Source: Flavobacteriales bacterium
GTDB taxonomy: Bacteria > Bacteroidota > Bacteroidia > Flavobacteriales_D > UBA2798
NCBI GenBank assembly: GCA_019694795.1
Contig: JAIBBF010000016.1
Coordinates: 1-57,946, forward strand
Length of the DNA stretch: 57,946 nucleotides
Direction: 5' to 3'
Below the pieces are notes generated by a model. That model saw only the letters and a list, made by a program, of their open reading frames with translations, was not told the origin of the DNA and did not search any database. The position numbers were made by a program, and so were the translations under genes. Below, piece after piece: positions 47,180 to 56,049 of the stretch. Each line of letters begins with the position of its first letter. The stretch's first letter is position 1.

Positions 47180-47923
47180 TTAATTGATGATTTTACCATT
47201 TGCCTGTTCTATTTTTTGTTTGAATTTTTCGATTTCATCCTGCGGATATCTTTCCCAATGATCTAACCGTCCTATAATTTTTAATGGCGCAGCAGAACGA
47301 TAGGAGCGCGTCGGATTACCGGGGAATTTTTTATCCGTAACATTCGGATCATTTTCAAAAGCACCACATGGTTCTATCATGTAAACCTGTTCATTCCCTT
47401 CTCCGTTAGCCAATGCTGCCGCTAATCCTGCTCCATTGATTAGTGCCGTAAAATAAATATGATTCATGGTTAATTGCGCCTGATAATTTGATCTGTTTCC
47501 GGGGTATAGGTAATCTCCAATTTCTAATTCCGCTTTAGTACCATGATAAAAAGGACCTGGATCCGGCGGATGATTTATTAAAGCTTCTATCTCCTTTTTA
47601 TACGCTTCTGTAACTGAGTTTTCATTCTCATGTTCCAATAACTGAACTATTTTTTGGTAAAGGGTCAGTAATGCGGTCCTTGCAGCAATGGAAGGACTAG
47701 CCTTTGCATGCTGAACAGATATCCTTAACCAATGCAATTGCAGGTTTTGATCCTTCTGAATTCCGGAATAATAATAAGCGGCCAGAAATTTACCGAAATC
47801 ATCCTGTGCTTCATTCCAGGCTTGCAAATAGTATTCTCCAGCCTCTGTGGTTTGACTATTCGCCTCCATTTCCATGCCTTGAAGGCAAAGTTTTACTATT
47901 GGATTAAAAGGGGAGAAGTCCAT
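47180..47923 (-). CDS. arr: rifampin ADP-ribosyltransferase with N-terminal helical extension
   Basis: The C-terminal part (about residues 118-247) matches Arr enzymes closely: PFYHGTKAELEIGDYL, GNRSNYQAQLTMNHIYFTAL, GAGLAAALA, VYMIEPCGAFENDPNVTDKK and FPGNPTRSYRS. Arr transfers ADP-ribose from NAD to a hydroxyl of rifampicin and inactivates it. The family's usual length is about 140 residues, so the N-terminal 115 residues are an addition. They look helical and TPR/Sel1-like (GEYYLQAWNEAQDDFGKFLAAYYYSG in outline). The gene is chromosomal, with no integron or transposon beside it. Resistance is predicted, not shown. Confidence 0.88.
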   Translation of the reverse strand: MDFSPFNPIVKLCLQGMEMEANSQTTEAGEYYLQAWNEAQDDFGKFLAAYYYSGIQKDQNLQLHWLRISVQHAKASPSIAARTALLTLYQKIVQLLEHENENSVTEAYKKEIEALINHPPDPGPFYHGTKAELEIGDYLYPGNRSNYQAQLTMNHIYFTALINGAGLAAALANGEGNEQVYMIEPCGAFENDPNVTDKKFPGNPTRSYRSAAPLKIIGRLDHWERYPQDEIEKFKQKIEQANGKIIN

Positions 47924-47976
47924 TTTATATGAATATTATGATACGAATAACCTTAAATATTTTCTTAGTGCAACAA

Positions 47977-48756
47977 TTACTTTTTTAGTTTCAGTTTATT
48001 TATTTTTTTTCTTTTTTTAAAAAGTTTTTTTTCGATTTTATAAGCATCCGATTCAGGATTGTTTTTTTCAATTTGAAGAGCAATGTTTTTAGGTGTAGTA
48101 TGGAAAATTTCGTGAATGAAACAAAAATAATATAGCTCTCGCTTATTTTGATAGAGCATTTCCGGATGTTGCACGGGTTCAATTTTAATCGTATCAAGAT
48201 TAAAATGCGCTATGTGCTCATTTTTTTTGTGGTCAAACAGCACCACATTTTCTTTTTTGATGCTGTAATTGCTGTCAAGACTATAATTTATTGATTCCGA
48301 AAAAATGGTTATGGTATTTTCCTGAAAAACCCAATTTGTATTTTTTCTCCTGTTTTTGACTTTTAAGTTAGAAGATTCCTGTATCAGGGAGTCGGATTGA
48401 TTTTCACTGGGACCTGTTAAACCTGCCATTAAATAGTATTTGCCGGAATAATAGATGATGCCAACCTTAGGTTCAATTTCAATTGTTATTTTGGAAGAGC
48501 TGGTAATTAAATGTTCCAGGTATTTTCTTCCTGTTCTTGTCAATTGAAGCGTGCGCAGCAAGGTGTCTAATTCAGGGTCATTACAACCTTGAATGTTTAG
48601 TTTTCTTCTCGAAACCACTTTTACATGGATAGGCAAATGATCCTTTGAATAGACAAGGCCCTCTACTTTTTTTATTGAATAGTAAAATGGTACCTGTGAG
48701 TGTACATTTAAAATGATAAAATTGATTATTATAAAAAATATTATTTTTTGTGCCAT
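47977..48756 (-). CDS. secreted protein of unknown function
   Basis: From the ATG at 48756 the protein has 259 residues with a signal peptide (MAQKIIFFIIINFIILNVHSQ). The mature part mixes strands and charged loops; YFCFIHEIFHTTPKNI contains HEIFH, an HExxH pattern, but I see no third zinc ligand or downstream motif of a known protease. The C-terminal end is very lysine-rich (KKLFKKRKKINKLKLKK). I do not recognise the family. The AT content is high compared with housekeeping genes here, which suggests acquisition or weak constraint. Confidence 0.5.
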   Translation of the reverse strand: MAQKIIFFIIINFIILNVHSQVPFYYSIKKVEGLVYSKDHLPIHVKVVSRRKLNIQGCNDPELDTLLRTLQLTRTGRKYLEHLITSSSKITIEIEPKVGIIYYSGKYYLMAGLTGPSENQSDSLIQESSNLKVKNRRKNTNWVFQENTITIFSESINYSLDSNYSIKKENVVLFDHKKNEHIAHFNLDTIKIEPVQHPEMLYQNKRELYYFCFIHEIFHTTPKNIALQIEKNNPESDAYKIEKKLFKKRKKINKLKLKK

Positions 48757-48804
48757 TTTAACTGATTCATCACCATATAATTTCATCCATTGGCTAATTT
48801 AACC

Positions 48805-49128
48805 TTATGAAAAGTAAAAATTTCCTTTGTTTTGCTCGAACCAATTTTCACCATATACACGATTAATTTTTTTAATAACCCTTCTATTATTTCTTCGAAT
48901 TCGGTTATTTAATTCACAACCGACACATTCAATTTTAAATCCGTAAATGAAGAGTGTGTTTTTCAGATTGGGACAAAATCTCCCATGCCAATAATAGGTT
49001 AATTCTTGTTTAGCTAATGAAACAGCCTTTTGGTTGGTACTATCCACCTGAGCATTGACGTCAGCGGCAATTTGAAAAAAGAGCCAAATGAAAATGGAAT
49101 TAAGTAAGACTCCGGTTTTTTTGTTCAT
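48805..49128 (-). CDS. small secreted protein of unknown function
   Basis: This protein of about 107 residues has a signal peptide (KKTGVLLNSIFIWLFFQIAADVNAQ). The mature part has three cysteines (RFCPN and IECVGCELN) and a basic middle (NRIRRNNRRVIKKINRVYG). The ATG at 49134 is an alternative start two codons upstream. No family is recognised; the size and charge would suit an exported binding or effector protein, but this is not demonstrated. Confidence 0.45.
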   Translation of the reverse strand: MNKKTGVLLNSIFIWLFFQIAADVNAQVDSTNQKAVSLAKQELTYYWHGRFCPNLKNTLFIYGFKIECVGCELNNRIRRNNRRVIKKINRVYGENWFEQNKGNFYFS

Positions 49129-49179
49129 TCCCAAATTTAATTATGACAAAAGATAGCAAAAATCCACCGAAATAACCCA

Positions 49180-49464
49180 CTAATCCTTAAAATAGTTCCA
49201 TTCCGGATCTCTGATATCCAACTCATTGACCGGACGAACAAATTTCAGGAATTCTTTATTACATGCTCCAAATAGGTTGAAATTTCGTTGTGCATCTTTT
49301 AAGGAAATGTCATTGGCCCCTCCGGAATAGTTGGGATCTTCTGATTGTATCGGATCATCTTCCCAAAAGCAAATTTCGCAAGTGTTAAAATGACCTTTAG
49401 GAGAATCGCTTCTGCAGATGTAGCCACAACATGGGCAGGTCATTTTATACTTTTTTGGTTTCAT
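49180..49464 (-). CDS. cysteine-rich CPCC-family protein
   Basis: From the ATG at 49464 the protein has 94 residues, starting two bases after the stop of the upstream gene (49466). It contains TCPCCGYICRS and FNTCEICFWEDDP, the four-cysteine zinc-ribbon arrangement and W-E-DD motif of the CPCC cysteine-rich family, then the conserved YSGGANDISLKDAQRNF. CPCC proteins are small, soluble and of unknown function; members often occur in variable genomic regions and toxin-immunity neighbourhoods. Here the neighbours are secreted proteins, not recognisable toxins. Confidence 0.78.
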   Translation of the reverse strand: MKPKKYKMTCPCCGYICRSDSPKGHFNTCEICFWEDDPIQSEDPNYSGGANDISLKDAQRNFNLFGACNKEFLKFVRPVNELDIRDPEWNYFKD

Positions 49465-49465
49465 A

Positions 49466-50107
49466 CTATTTATATCCCAGTGTAGAACGAATGGAATCTT
49501 CAAATAAATAATTTTTTAGAGATCTTCTCAGGCTTTCCTTGATCTTCATGAAATTCTGGTACGGATAGAAAGCATAGGTGTTGATCCAGAAAATGTGATT
49601 CGCTGATTTATATACAAAATTTTGAGCATTTGGGAATAGTACAGGAACAGATCCATTACCGTTTTTCATTGCAGTAAAAAGTTGATTAATCGTTGACGTA
49701 TCCTGGTGTTCATAACTCGTCACCGAAATTGTTTTATACACTATATCTTCCGGTGCGAAAAATTTATAATGGATAATATTCATTTTTACAAGATCGGAGT
49801 TTGTAGAACTGCCCTGAAATGCAACTTGTACTGCCGCATCAGTTTCCTCTTTGTTTATACTGCAAACAAATTCTTTTTTTATGGATGTAATGGTTGGTAT
49901 AAAACGATTAATCTCCTCCAGGAATAAGGTTGTATCGAAAAAGGTCAACTGAACATCCGGTTCTGCGGGCTTCTCAGATAATGATGGATTTTCAGCTGTG
50001 CTGGATGGCTTAGGGTAATCTGATACCGCCTTTTGATTGCATGCACACCATAGAAAGGTAATGGATAACCAAAAACCGAATACTAATTTTAAAAAGGAAT
50101 TTTCCAT
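49466..50107 (-). CDS. secreted or lipid-anchored protein of unknown function
   Basis: From the ATG at 50107 the protein has 213 residues with an N-terminal hydrophobic helix (LKLVFGFWLSITFLWCAC) ending in closely spaced cysteines, consistent with a lipoprotein signal. A low-complexity Pro/Ser/Glu linker follows, then a mixed alpha/beta domain. The C-terminal helix (KIKESLRRSLKNYLFEDS) is basic. It is coupled to the CPCC gene downstream. I do not recognise the family. Confidence 0.5.
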   Translation of the reverse strand: MENSFLKLVFGFWLSITFLWCACNQKAVSDYPKPSSTAENPSLSEKPAEPDVQLTFFDTTLFLEEINRFIPTITSIKKEFVCSINKEETDAAVQVAFQGSSTNSDLVKMNIIHYKFFAPEDIVYKTISVTSYEHQDTSTINQLFTAMKNGNGSVPVLFPNAQNFVYKSANHIFWINTYAFYPYQNFMKIKESLRRSLKNYLFEDSIRSTLGYK

Positions 50108-50161
50108 GTTAAGCATTCCTTGTTTTTTTATTCAAATTGTTTTTGCTGTTTATGATTCCAT

Positions 50162-50944
50162 TTAATCCCCCCTCCTGAAATGAATCCAGGGATCATCTCC
50201 TTTGTACCAGGATCCCGGTGTAACGTGTAAATAGGGATGATCATACCAAAAATAATAATCCCGTTTTTTTCCGCTGGTTTTTATCCAATAGACATTTTTT
50301 TGACTTAAGGCCGTTACAAATTGCGCTTTGGTTATTTCAATGGAATCGGGCAGGGTATAGGGGAATTTCAATTCATAATGGGTACCGTAATCGTAATCAT
50401 ACTCGCGTTGCAAGTACCATTTGCCGGCCAGTTCGGGGTAGTTGACACGGTACTTTTTTAAAAAGCTTAAGGTACTATCGCTAAACTCCGTTTTTATGTA
50501 GGCTTCTTTTAGGTACTCCGGACCATAGGTTCCCGGCACATAGCGGTATAAGGTGTCGTTTCGTTGTTCCATCGGACAGGCGCTCGTATAATCCCCGAAT
50601 TGGGTAACAATGTAACCGGTATCGATATTGAATTTAGAGCGCGTGATGATTTCCATTGGGTAATCGATTTGAAAGAGACTGTCCTTTTCAAAAACGAGAT
50701 CGCCTTGACGGTAATATTCGAAGGGACCCTCTTCCCTTGCGATTAAATCATTTTGTTTTTTGAGATCAGGTTTGATAAAAGGTACATCTTTAACAATGGT
50801 ACTTGCTACCAGTTTCCAATGACCTTCCACCTGCGGTACTGCCCAGTTCCCCCGAAGATCGTTGGATGCTGATATAGGATGATTATCCTTTTCCCGTGCC
50901 GAGCAACTCAGAAAAAGGAATAGAGGGAGGAGGTGTTTTAGCAT
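50162..50944 (-). CDS. lipoprotein of unknown function
   Basis: The 260-residue protein has a short lipoprotein signal (MLKHLLPLFLFLSCSAREKD) with a lipobox-like FLSC. The mature part is rich in Tyr, Asp and short strands, such as DYDYGTHYELKFPY and KKRDYYFWYDHPYLHV, and resembles a lipocalin-like or barrel-type domain. I cannot name the family. It stands 217 bases from the LytTR regulator gene, with an AT-rich gap in which I see no gene. Confidence 0.5.
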   Translation of the reverse strand: MLKHLLPLFLFLSCSAREKDNHPISASNDLRGNWAVPQVEGHWKLVASTIVKDVPFIKPDLKKQNDLIAREEGPFEYYRQGDLVFEKDSLFQIDYPMEIITRSKFNIDTGYIVTQFGDYTSACPMEQRNDTLYRYVPGTYGPEYLKEAYIKTEFSDSTLSFLKKYRVNYPELAGKWYLQREYDYDYGTHYELKFPYTLPDSIEITKAQFVTALSQKNVYWIKTSGKKRDYYFWYDHPYLHVTPGSWYKGDDPWIHFRRGD

Positions 50945-51157
50945 GGATATAGATTAATCGAGTAGTGTAAAATAGGAAAAAGAATGTGGAGTTCCTAATA
51001 TATACGCATCAATGAAGTAAAGTTACATTTCTGCTTGAATAATGGAATACTAATGATTTCTATTTTTCTTTTGTTGGGTAAATGGGGTACTTACATCTAG
51101 ATTACATTTTTCCTTAATTTTCTAAATATGGTTAGATAGCGGTGTAATCAAAAGTCT

Positions 51158-51913
51158 TTATTTGTCCATCCAGGCTTTAAATTTTGTTGCACCTTCTCTA
51201 CTAACAAAAACCGTAGTATTAAATTCCGGAATCAACTGCAGTTTTAGTTTTCCTTTGAACCACAATGTAATTTTAGATATGGCATTAACGCTAACAATCA
51301 TTTGACGATTGATTCTATAGAATTGGTTAGGGTTTAACACAAGAATAAGCTCATCTAAGGTAAATTTTATGGCGTAGCGCTCTCCATTTTTTAATACAAT
51401 GTAAGTTTCGTTATCCTTAAAGAAATAGGAGATATCTGCGGTTGGAATGATTAATAATTCATCTGCTTTGTTTACCAAAAATCGTTCTTTATAGGGTTGA
51501 TGCTGCGAAAAAGACTTTAGATCCTGAATCAGATTATTGTATGAATAAGGAGCTCGGTTTATACACGACTTAAATTTCGTAATTGACTTTTCTATACTGC
51601 TCCTTGAGATGGGCTTTAGAATGTAATCAATACTGTTTATCTCGAAGGCTTTGATGGCGTATTCATCAAAAGCAGTTGTAAATACAATAGGGACTGATAC
51701 GGCAACCGACTCAAAGATTTTAAAACTCAAATCATCGCTTAATTGAATGTCTAAAAAGATGAGATCAGGAAAATCATTTGTTTTAAACCATTGGATGGAT
51801 TGTTCAACGCTCTGTAACCAGGATACGATGTAAATTGATGGATCAATTTCCATCAAGATGCATTTCAAGTTTTCAAAAGCGCTTTCTTCATCTTCTATTA
51901 TTAATACATTCAT
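51158..51913 (-). CDS. LytTR-family response regulator
   Basis: The 251-residue protein has a receiver domain (VLIIEDEESAFENLK, phosphoacceptor Asp55 in LIFLDIQLSD, conserved Thr in VFTTAFDEYA, Lys in DYILKPIS) and a C-terminal LytTR DNA-binding domain (about 150-250: KNGERYAIKFTLDELILVL, FYRINRQMIVSVNAI). It is the downstream gene of a two-gene unit with a LytS-type sensor kinase, overlapping by an ATGA, so the two form a two-component system. LytTR systems typically control surface and envelope functions; the target here is unknown. Confidence 0.93.
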   Translation of the reverse strand: MNVLIIEDEESAFENLKCILMEIDPSIYIVSWLQSVEQSIQWFKTNDFPDLIFLDIQLSDDLSFKIFESVAVSVPIVFTTAFDEYAIKAFEINSIDYILKPISRSSIEKSITKFKSCINRAPYSYNNLIQDLKSFSQHQPYKERFLVNKADELLIIPTADISYFFKDNETYIVLKNGERYAIKFTLDELILVLNPNQFYRINRQMIVSVNAISKITLWFKGKLKLQLIPEFNTTVFVSREGATKFKAWMDK

Positions 51914-52941
51914 CTTGTTATTTTCAATAAAGGTAGTTTAACCGAGAACAAGTTGTTCTTTTCGTTTATTTCAATGGATTTGTTGGTGAGAAAGCTATAT
52001 TGCTCTCTTAAAATCTGCAGTCCTTTTTTTGTAGAATCCACATTATTCTTTCGGCTGATTGTATTTTCAACCACCAATGAATCTTCCTTTTGTTTAATGG
52101 TTAAATACAGAGGACATTCTTCGTCAATCCTATTGTGTTTGATAACATTTTCTAACAATAAGTGCAGTGAAATGGGGGGGAGTACATAATTGAAATCATT
52201 TACTTCAGTGGAGTAATTGAAGTTTTTACCGAAACGTTTTTTAAGTAAACGGGTGTAGCTTTCTGCAAATTGTATTTCTTCCATCAATGGGACAACCTCC
52301 GATTCAGTTGTTTTTAATATGTAGCGATACATGTCCGACATTTCTTTTAAAAATTCATTTGCAATCACTGGATCCTGCCGGATTAATCCAGATAATGTGT
52401 TCAGATTATTGAATAGAAAATGGGGATTTAACTGACTTTTTAAGGCTCGGTTCTGTAGTTCCAGTTCGTTTCGTTTTAAGCGTTCATTTTCTTCGTTTTC
52501 TAGTCTCCATCGCTTGAAAAAATGGAGACTGAACAAAAGGCTCATAATCATAATTCCTTTTAATAGACCTTCAAGTGTGGTGATAGTAAGCAGAAACCAA
52601 TTGAATAAAGGAAATTCCGGATACTTGATAGTGACGTAAATACTCCTAAAGGTAAAATAGATACATTCGTTTAATAAAACAATTGCAGTTACGCCAAGGA
52701 GGAAAAATGGAATGTTCATCTTCCATCCTCTTATTAGCAACCGATCAAGAGTAAATTGAGAAAGCCACCAAATTACCCCAAATTGAATGGTAAAAATGAG
52801 CACGGCAATCCAATCGAAACCATAATCTGCATCGCTCATCATACTCATCATGTAAAATGTCGTGTAGTAGACCAATGCCACTAACGGGATGAATACCCAA
52901 GGGTAAATGCGAAAACTGTTGTTCTTGGTTGCCTTTGCCAT
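51910..52941 (-). CDS. LytS-type sensor histidine kinase
   Basis: The 343-residue protein has four membrane helices in its first 140 residues and a short coiled coil. The His_kinase domain follows with LKSQLNPHFLFNNLNTLSGL (probable phosphoacceptor His174) and the HATPase region LHLLLENVIKHN. It is the sensor of the LytTR regulator encoded immediately downstream. A -7-like box TATCTTTA on the minus strand at 52955-52948 would place transcription start close to its ATG. Confidence 0.9.
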   Translation of the reverse strand: MAKATKNNSFRIYPWVFIPLVALVYYTTFYMMSMMSDADYGFDWIAVLIFTIQFGVIWWLSQFTLDRLLIRGWKMNIPFFLLGVTAIVLLNECIYFTFRSIYVTIKYPEFPLFNWFLLTITTLEGLLKGIMIMSLLFSLHFFKRWRLENEENERLKRNELELQNRALKSQLNPHFLFNNLNTLSGLIRQDPVIANEFLKEMSDMYRYILKTTESEVVPLMEEIQFAESYTRLLKKRFGKNFNYSTEVNDFNYVLPPISLHLLLENVIKHNRIDEECPLYLTIKQKEDSLVVENTISRKNNVDSTKKGLQILREQYSFLTNKSIEINEKNNLFSVKLPLLKITR

Positions 52942-52947
52942 GTGGTG

Positions 52948-52955
52948 TAAAGATA
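52948..52955 (-). promoter_or_regulatory. -7-like box of the LytS/LytTR operon
   Basis: TATCTTTA (minus strand) differs from TAnnTTTG at the last base only and lies seven bases before the kinase ATG, suggesting a nearly leaderless message. No TTTG is visible at the usual distance. Confidence 0.3.
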
Positions 52956-52970
52956 GATGTTGTTCCTTTT

Positions 52971-53852
52971 CTAGCTTAGTTTTTTATCGAAAAGCCCTTT
53001 TTTATGGGCAAGTCGCACAAGCAGGAAAACGGCTATTCCAATGAGCGGACCCGTAGCATAAAAAATGCCTGTTGGAATATCTTGAATTTCAATTCGAACC
53101 AAGGCCCCTAATTTCCAGTTTTCTATTGCTCCGCTAAAGGAAAAACCAAACCAATTGATGCCAGTGTGCACTCCAATGGCCAACCAAATGGAACTGGAAT
53201 AATAGTAAATCCCGGACAAAGCATAAGAGACGATAAGCAAGTCTATCGCATAAGCAATATCGAATTCGCGAACAATAAAATGTCCCAAAGTAAAAACTAG
53301 GCCTATTAGTGTGAAAATAATGTGTGGATTAAGTTGTTTCCGTAGTGCTTCAATAGGAAAAGCGCGACAAGCCAATTCTTCAATGAAAGAATTCCAAATT
53401 AATACCCCAAAGAAATAATAGCTGTAATAAGCAATATATGCTGCTATGGAAACATTGTTGGGAATTAGCGAGACAAATTGGACCTTTCCTGCGCTTATAC
53501 CCAGCACCAGGTATTCCAGTGCTAGCATCAACACGCCAGCCAAAAAACCAATGAAGAAATGCTTTAAAATTTTGGTTCTAAATCCGAGATCAGCGAGTGT
53601 GCTTTTGTGGAGGAATTTCTGTGCCAGGCCAATAATTGCAATCGTGCAAGTGCCAAAAAGAAAGAAGAAAAAGACGTTACCAAAATCAACCTTCATTTGA
53701 ACATTATTGTCTTTCATCAAATCTACTCCAAACAGCAAAGCAAGCTGTACAATTGGAATCATGATAGCGATGGAGGCAACTACAACCAGGAAAACTGTTA
53801 TCAGTTTTACGGATAGTTTCTTTTCATACTGTGTTCTGAATTTTTCGAGCAT
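52971..53852 (-). CDS. CPBP-family intramembrane glutamic protease
   Basis: The 293-residue protein has about eight membrane helices. The CPBP (Abi/Rce1-like) motifs are present: FIEELACRAF with the EExxxR pattern (Glu158, Glu159, Arg163), then TLGHFIVREFD with a second-motif His and a later GVHTGINWFG. The family cleaves CAAX-like or other membrane substrates and has been linked to bacteriocin self-immunity; the substrate here is unknown. The gene is next to the LytS/LytTR operon in the same direction. A perfect 17-bp dyad lies directly upstream of the start. Confidence 0.88.
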   Translation of the reverse strand: MLEKFRTQYEKKLSVKLITVFLVVVASIAIMIPIVQLALLFGVDLMKDNNVQMKVDFGNVFFFFLFGTCTIAIIGLAQKFLHKSTLADLGFRTKILKHFFIGFLAGVLMLALEYLVLGISAGKVQFVSLIPNNVSIAAYIAYYSYYFFGVLIWNSFIEELACRAFPIEALRKQLNPHIIFTLIGLVFTLGHFIVREFDIAYAIDLLIVSYALSGIYYYSSSIWLAIGVHTGINWFGFSFSGAIENWKLGALVRIEIQDIPTGIFYATGPLIGIAVFLLVRLAHKKGLFDKKLS

Positions 53853-53855
53853 TGT

Positions 53856-53872
53856 GTTGAATTTAATTCAAC
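53856..53872 (-). promoter_or_regulatory. perfect 17-bp dyad upstream of the CPBP gene
   Basis: GTTGAATT and AATTCAAC flank one central base, giving an 8+1+8 palindrome that begins four bases before the CPBP start. Its position fits an operator overlapping the transcription start; no regulator is identified. Confidence 0.4.
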
Positions 53873-54764
53873 AATCTTAATGCATAATTATAGTCTGGCG
53901 GAGCTAAAAATGGTTTAAGCCGCAGTATTTGGATGTGAAGCAGTAATAAAGGGCACTGAAATATTGATGGATTTCGATTTACGATTTATTGTAGCTGTTT
54001 CGGGCTTTGAGTAGGTCGGAAAAAGGTTACGAAAAGAAAAATAGCAAAAAAAATGGAAAGGGAGTTGGGTTAACCATTTTTAGTTGGTGACCCGGCTTAC
54101 ACAAAGGCCGTGTTATAGGTAGTGCAAAGCTACAGCATCTTAGTGGTATCATAAGACAAAGAAACACCTGTCACCTCCATATGCATAGCATTGGATAGAA
54201 AACCTGCTTTAAAAGCGAAGCAAAGAGCCAAAACAGCGCAATGAGTTTTAACCGAGCGAGACCGCCATTGTGCGGAATTAAATTCTATTAATAAAAGCTC
54301 CAGCAAAGGGATGAGTCACCTTGCAAAGTATGCAAAGCTCGATTGCTTTATTGCTAAGAAATAAAATTGATAAAGATGAATTGCATTTTACAGCAAAAAA
54401 GAATAGCGCTGATTGTAGTCATCCAAAACGCCCAAATTGGTCTAAAAAGGGTATTACCGCTTACGGACTACGCATAAAAGTAGTAGCGCAGCCTTGATTA
54501 AAGTACTGAACTTAATGCTAACCCGCCAAGCTGCGCAAAAATATTTTTAATAAATTTCTGTGATTAAAAATTTTTTGTGCAGCGTTGCTGCTAGGAAAAA
54601 CAGAAAGTGAGTGTACCAAATGCGCTTTTACTTTTTTTGCGATGTTAGCTGCTGGCTTTTCTGTGTTCAAATGTGCTGCTGTAAAAACCTCAGTTTTCTT
54701 GTTCAATTCTGGCCAATAGTCGTCAATTGTCATAGGGACTAATGTGTAAATGTTAGTTGATATA
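53873..54764. other. gene-poor, AT-rich kilobase with hairpins and possible gene remnants
   Basis: No convincing gene is present in about 890 bases. Two short open frames may be remnants: one on the plus strand at 54330-54497 (55 codons, including HPKRPNWSKKGITAYGL) and one on the minus strand at 54518-54733 (71 codons, including NIAKKVKAHLVHSLSVF). Neither has a recognised family or convincing start. Notable sequences are CCCGGCTTACACAAAGGCC near 54091 and a strong AT-rich hairpin at 54531-54582. The region probably marks an integration-prone boundary before the fic gene. Confidence 0.4.
54531..54582. repeat. long AT-rich inverted repeat
   Basis: CTGCGCAAAAATATTTTTAAT (54531-54551) pairs with 54563-54582 over about 20 bp with one bulge and one G-T pair around an 11-base loop. 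It could be a bidirectional terminator or part of a mobile-element end. I cannot tell which from the sequence. Confidence 0.55.
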
Positions 54765-54796
54765 TTTGTTAATTGTGGTAAAATGGTGTATATTTG
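54765..54796 (+). promoter_or_regulatory. promoter of the fic gene
   Basis: TTTG at 54765-54768, a 20-base spacer and TATATTTG at 54789-54796 fit the Bacteroidota consensus. The leader to the fic ATG is about 80 bases. Confidence 0.6.
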
Positions 54797-54882
54797 TAAT
54801 CAATTGATATGTAGGGCTGTTTATATTTAAAGTGTTAATTGTTGATTTTAATATTGTTAAATCATCTTAGCAGGATTTTAAA

Positions 54883-56049
54883 ATGTCAGAAGCGAAATTT
54901 TTACATTATGATCTAAAACTGGTAGAACCATCTTTTGGATCTTCTTTGACCGATTTAATCATCGAGTTAGACTATTTGCGCAAGAAACCTTTAGTGGGAT
55001 CAACGCACCCAAAAGTTTTTTTTCAGTTGAAACGGATTTTTCATACTCTTGAAAGTATCGGGTCCGCAAGAATTGAAGGAAATAATACAACAGTTGCAGA
55101 ATATATTGAAACAAAACTCACCGAAACTAAAAATATTGCTCCCAGCATAAAGGAAATTCAGAATATCGAAAAGGCAATGGCCTTTGTTGAGGAGAACGTA
55201 AATGACTATCCAATTAACAGAGCATTTTTAAGCGAGATGCATAAAATGATTGTGGAAGACTTGTTACCACCACCAAATGGCGAAGGCGATAATACGCCAG
55301 GTGAATATAGAAGAGTAAATTTGAAAATAAATAAATCCTTGCATATACCACCTGAGTGGTTACGTGTTGATGATTACATGAATGAGTTGATTGAATTTGT
55401 TAATAGGGAAGATAGTCCAAAATATGATTTGCTAAAGACTGCAATTGCTCACCATAGATTTGTTTGGATTCACCCTTACGGCAACGGCAATGGTCGGACT
55501 GTCCGGCTTTTTACATATGCAATGCTCGTAAAAACTGGATTTAACGTAAACGTTGGTAGAATAATAAATCCAACAGCGGTGTTCTGTAGCAACCGTAACG
55601 ATTATTATTCCAATTTATCTGAAGCGGACAAGGGGACAGAAGAAGGCCTGATGATATGGATAGAATATGTTCTGAAAGGATTAAAGGAGGAGATTGAAAA
55701 AATTGATAAGTTGTTAGATAAGAATTTTCTCAGTAAAGAAATTTTAATTCCGGCAATAGGTCATGCGCTGGAACGTAAGTACATCACTGATGTCGAATCG
55801 AAAATTCTAAAAAAAGTAGTTGAACAGCAAGTTATTCAGGCTTCTGATATCAAAGAGTTCTTTCCTGGAAAGGTGGATGCAGAAGTATCAAGGCAAATTC
55901 GGAAATTAATTGATAAAAAAATGCTTGTGCATGAAAAAGAAGGCACAAGAAAGTATGTACTTCGATTTGATAATAGCTACCTTCTTCGAAGCATTATAAA
56001 ATCTCTTGGTGAAAAGGGGTTTCTTCCTGTTCGAGACGAGATAGTTTAA
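54883..56049 (+). CDS. fic: Fic-family protein (protein adenylyltransferase)
   Basis: The 388-residue cytoplasmic protein has an N-terminal Fic_N-like region with the auto-inhibitory motif SARIEGN (Ser61, Glu65, Gly66). The Fic core motif HPYGNGNGRTVR follows (His197, Gly202-Gly204, Arg208), with all key residues intact. The C-terminal part from about 280 carries a helix-turn-helix-like region (QASDIKEFFPGKVDAEVSRQIRKL). Fic enzymes transfer AMP from ATP to a Ser, Thr or Tyr of a target protein. No antitoxin gene is adjacent, consistent with intramolecular inhibition. The gene sits alone in an AT-rich island beside a tRNA gene, so horizontal acquisition is likely. Confidence 0.9.
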   Translation: MSEAKFLHYDLKLVEPSFGSSLTDLIIELDYLRKKPLVGSTHPKVFFQLKRIFHTLESIGSARIEGNNTTVAEYIETKLTETKNIAPSIKEIQNIEKAMAFVEENVNDYPINRAFLSEMHKMIVEDLLPPPNGEGDNTPGEYRRVNLKINKSLHIPPEWLRVDDYMNELIEFVNREDSPKYDLLKTAIAHHRFVWIHPYGNGNGRTVRLFTYAMLVKTGFNVNVGRIINPTAVFCSNRNDYYSNLSEADKGTEEGLMIWIEYVLKGLKEEIEKIDKLLDKNFLSKEILIPAIGHALERKYITDVESKILKKVVEQQVIQASDIKEFFPGKVDAEVSRQIRKLIDKKMLVHEKEGTRKYVLRFDNSYLLRSIIKSLGEKGFLPVRDEIV

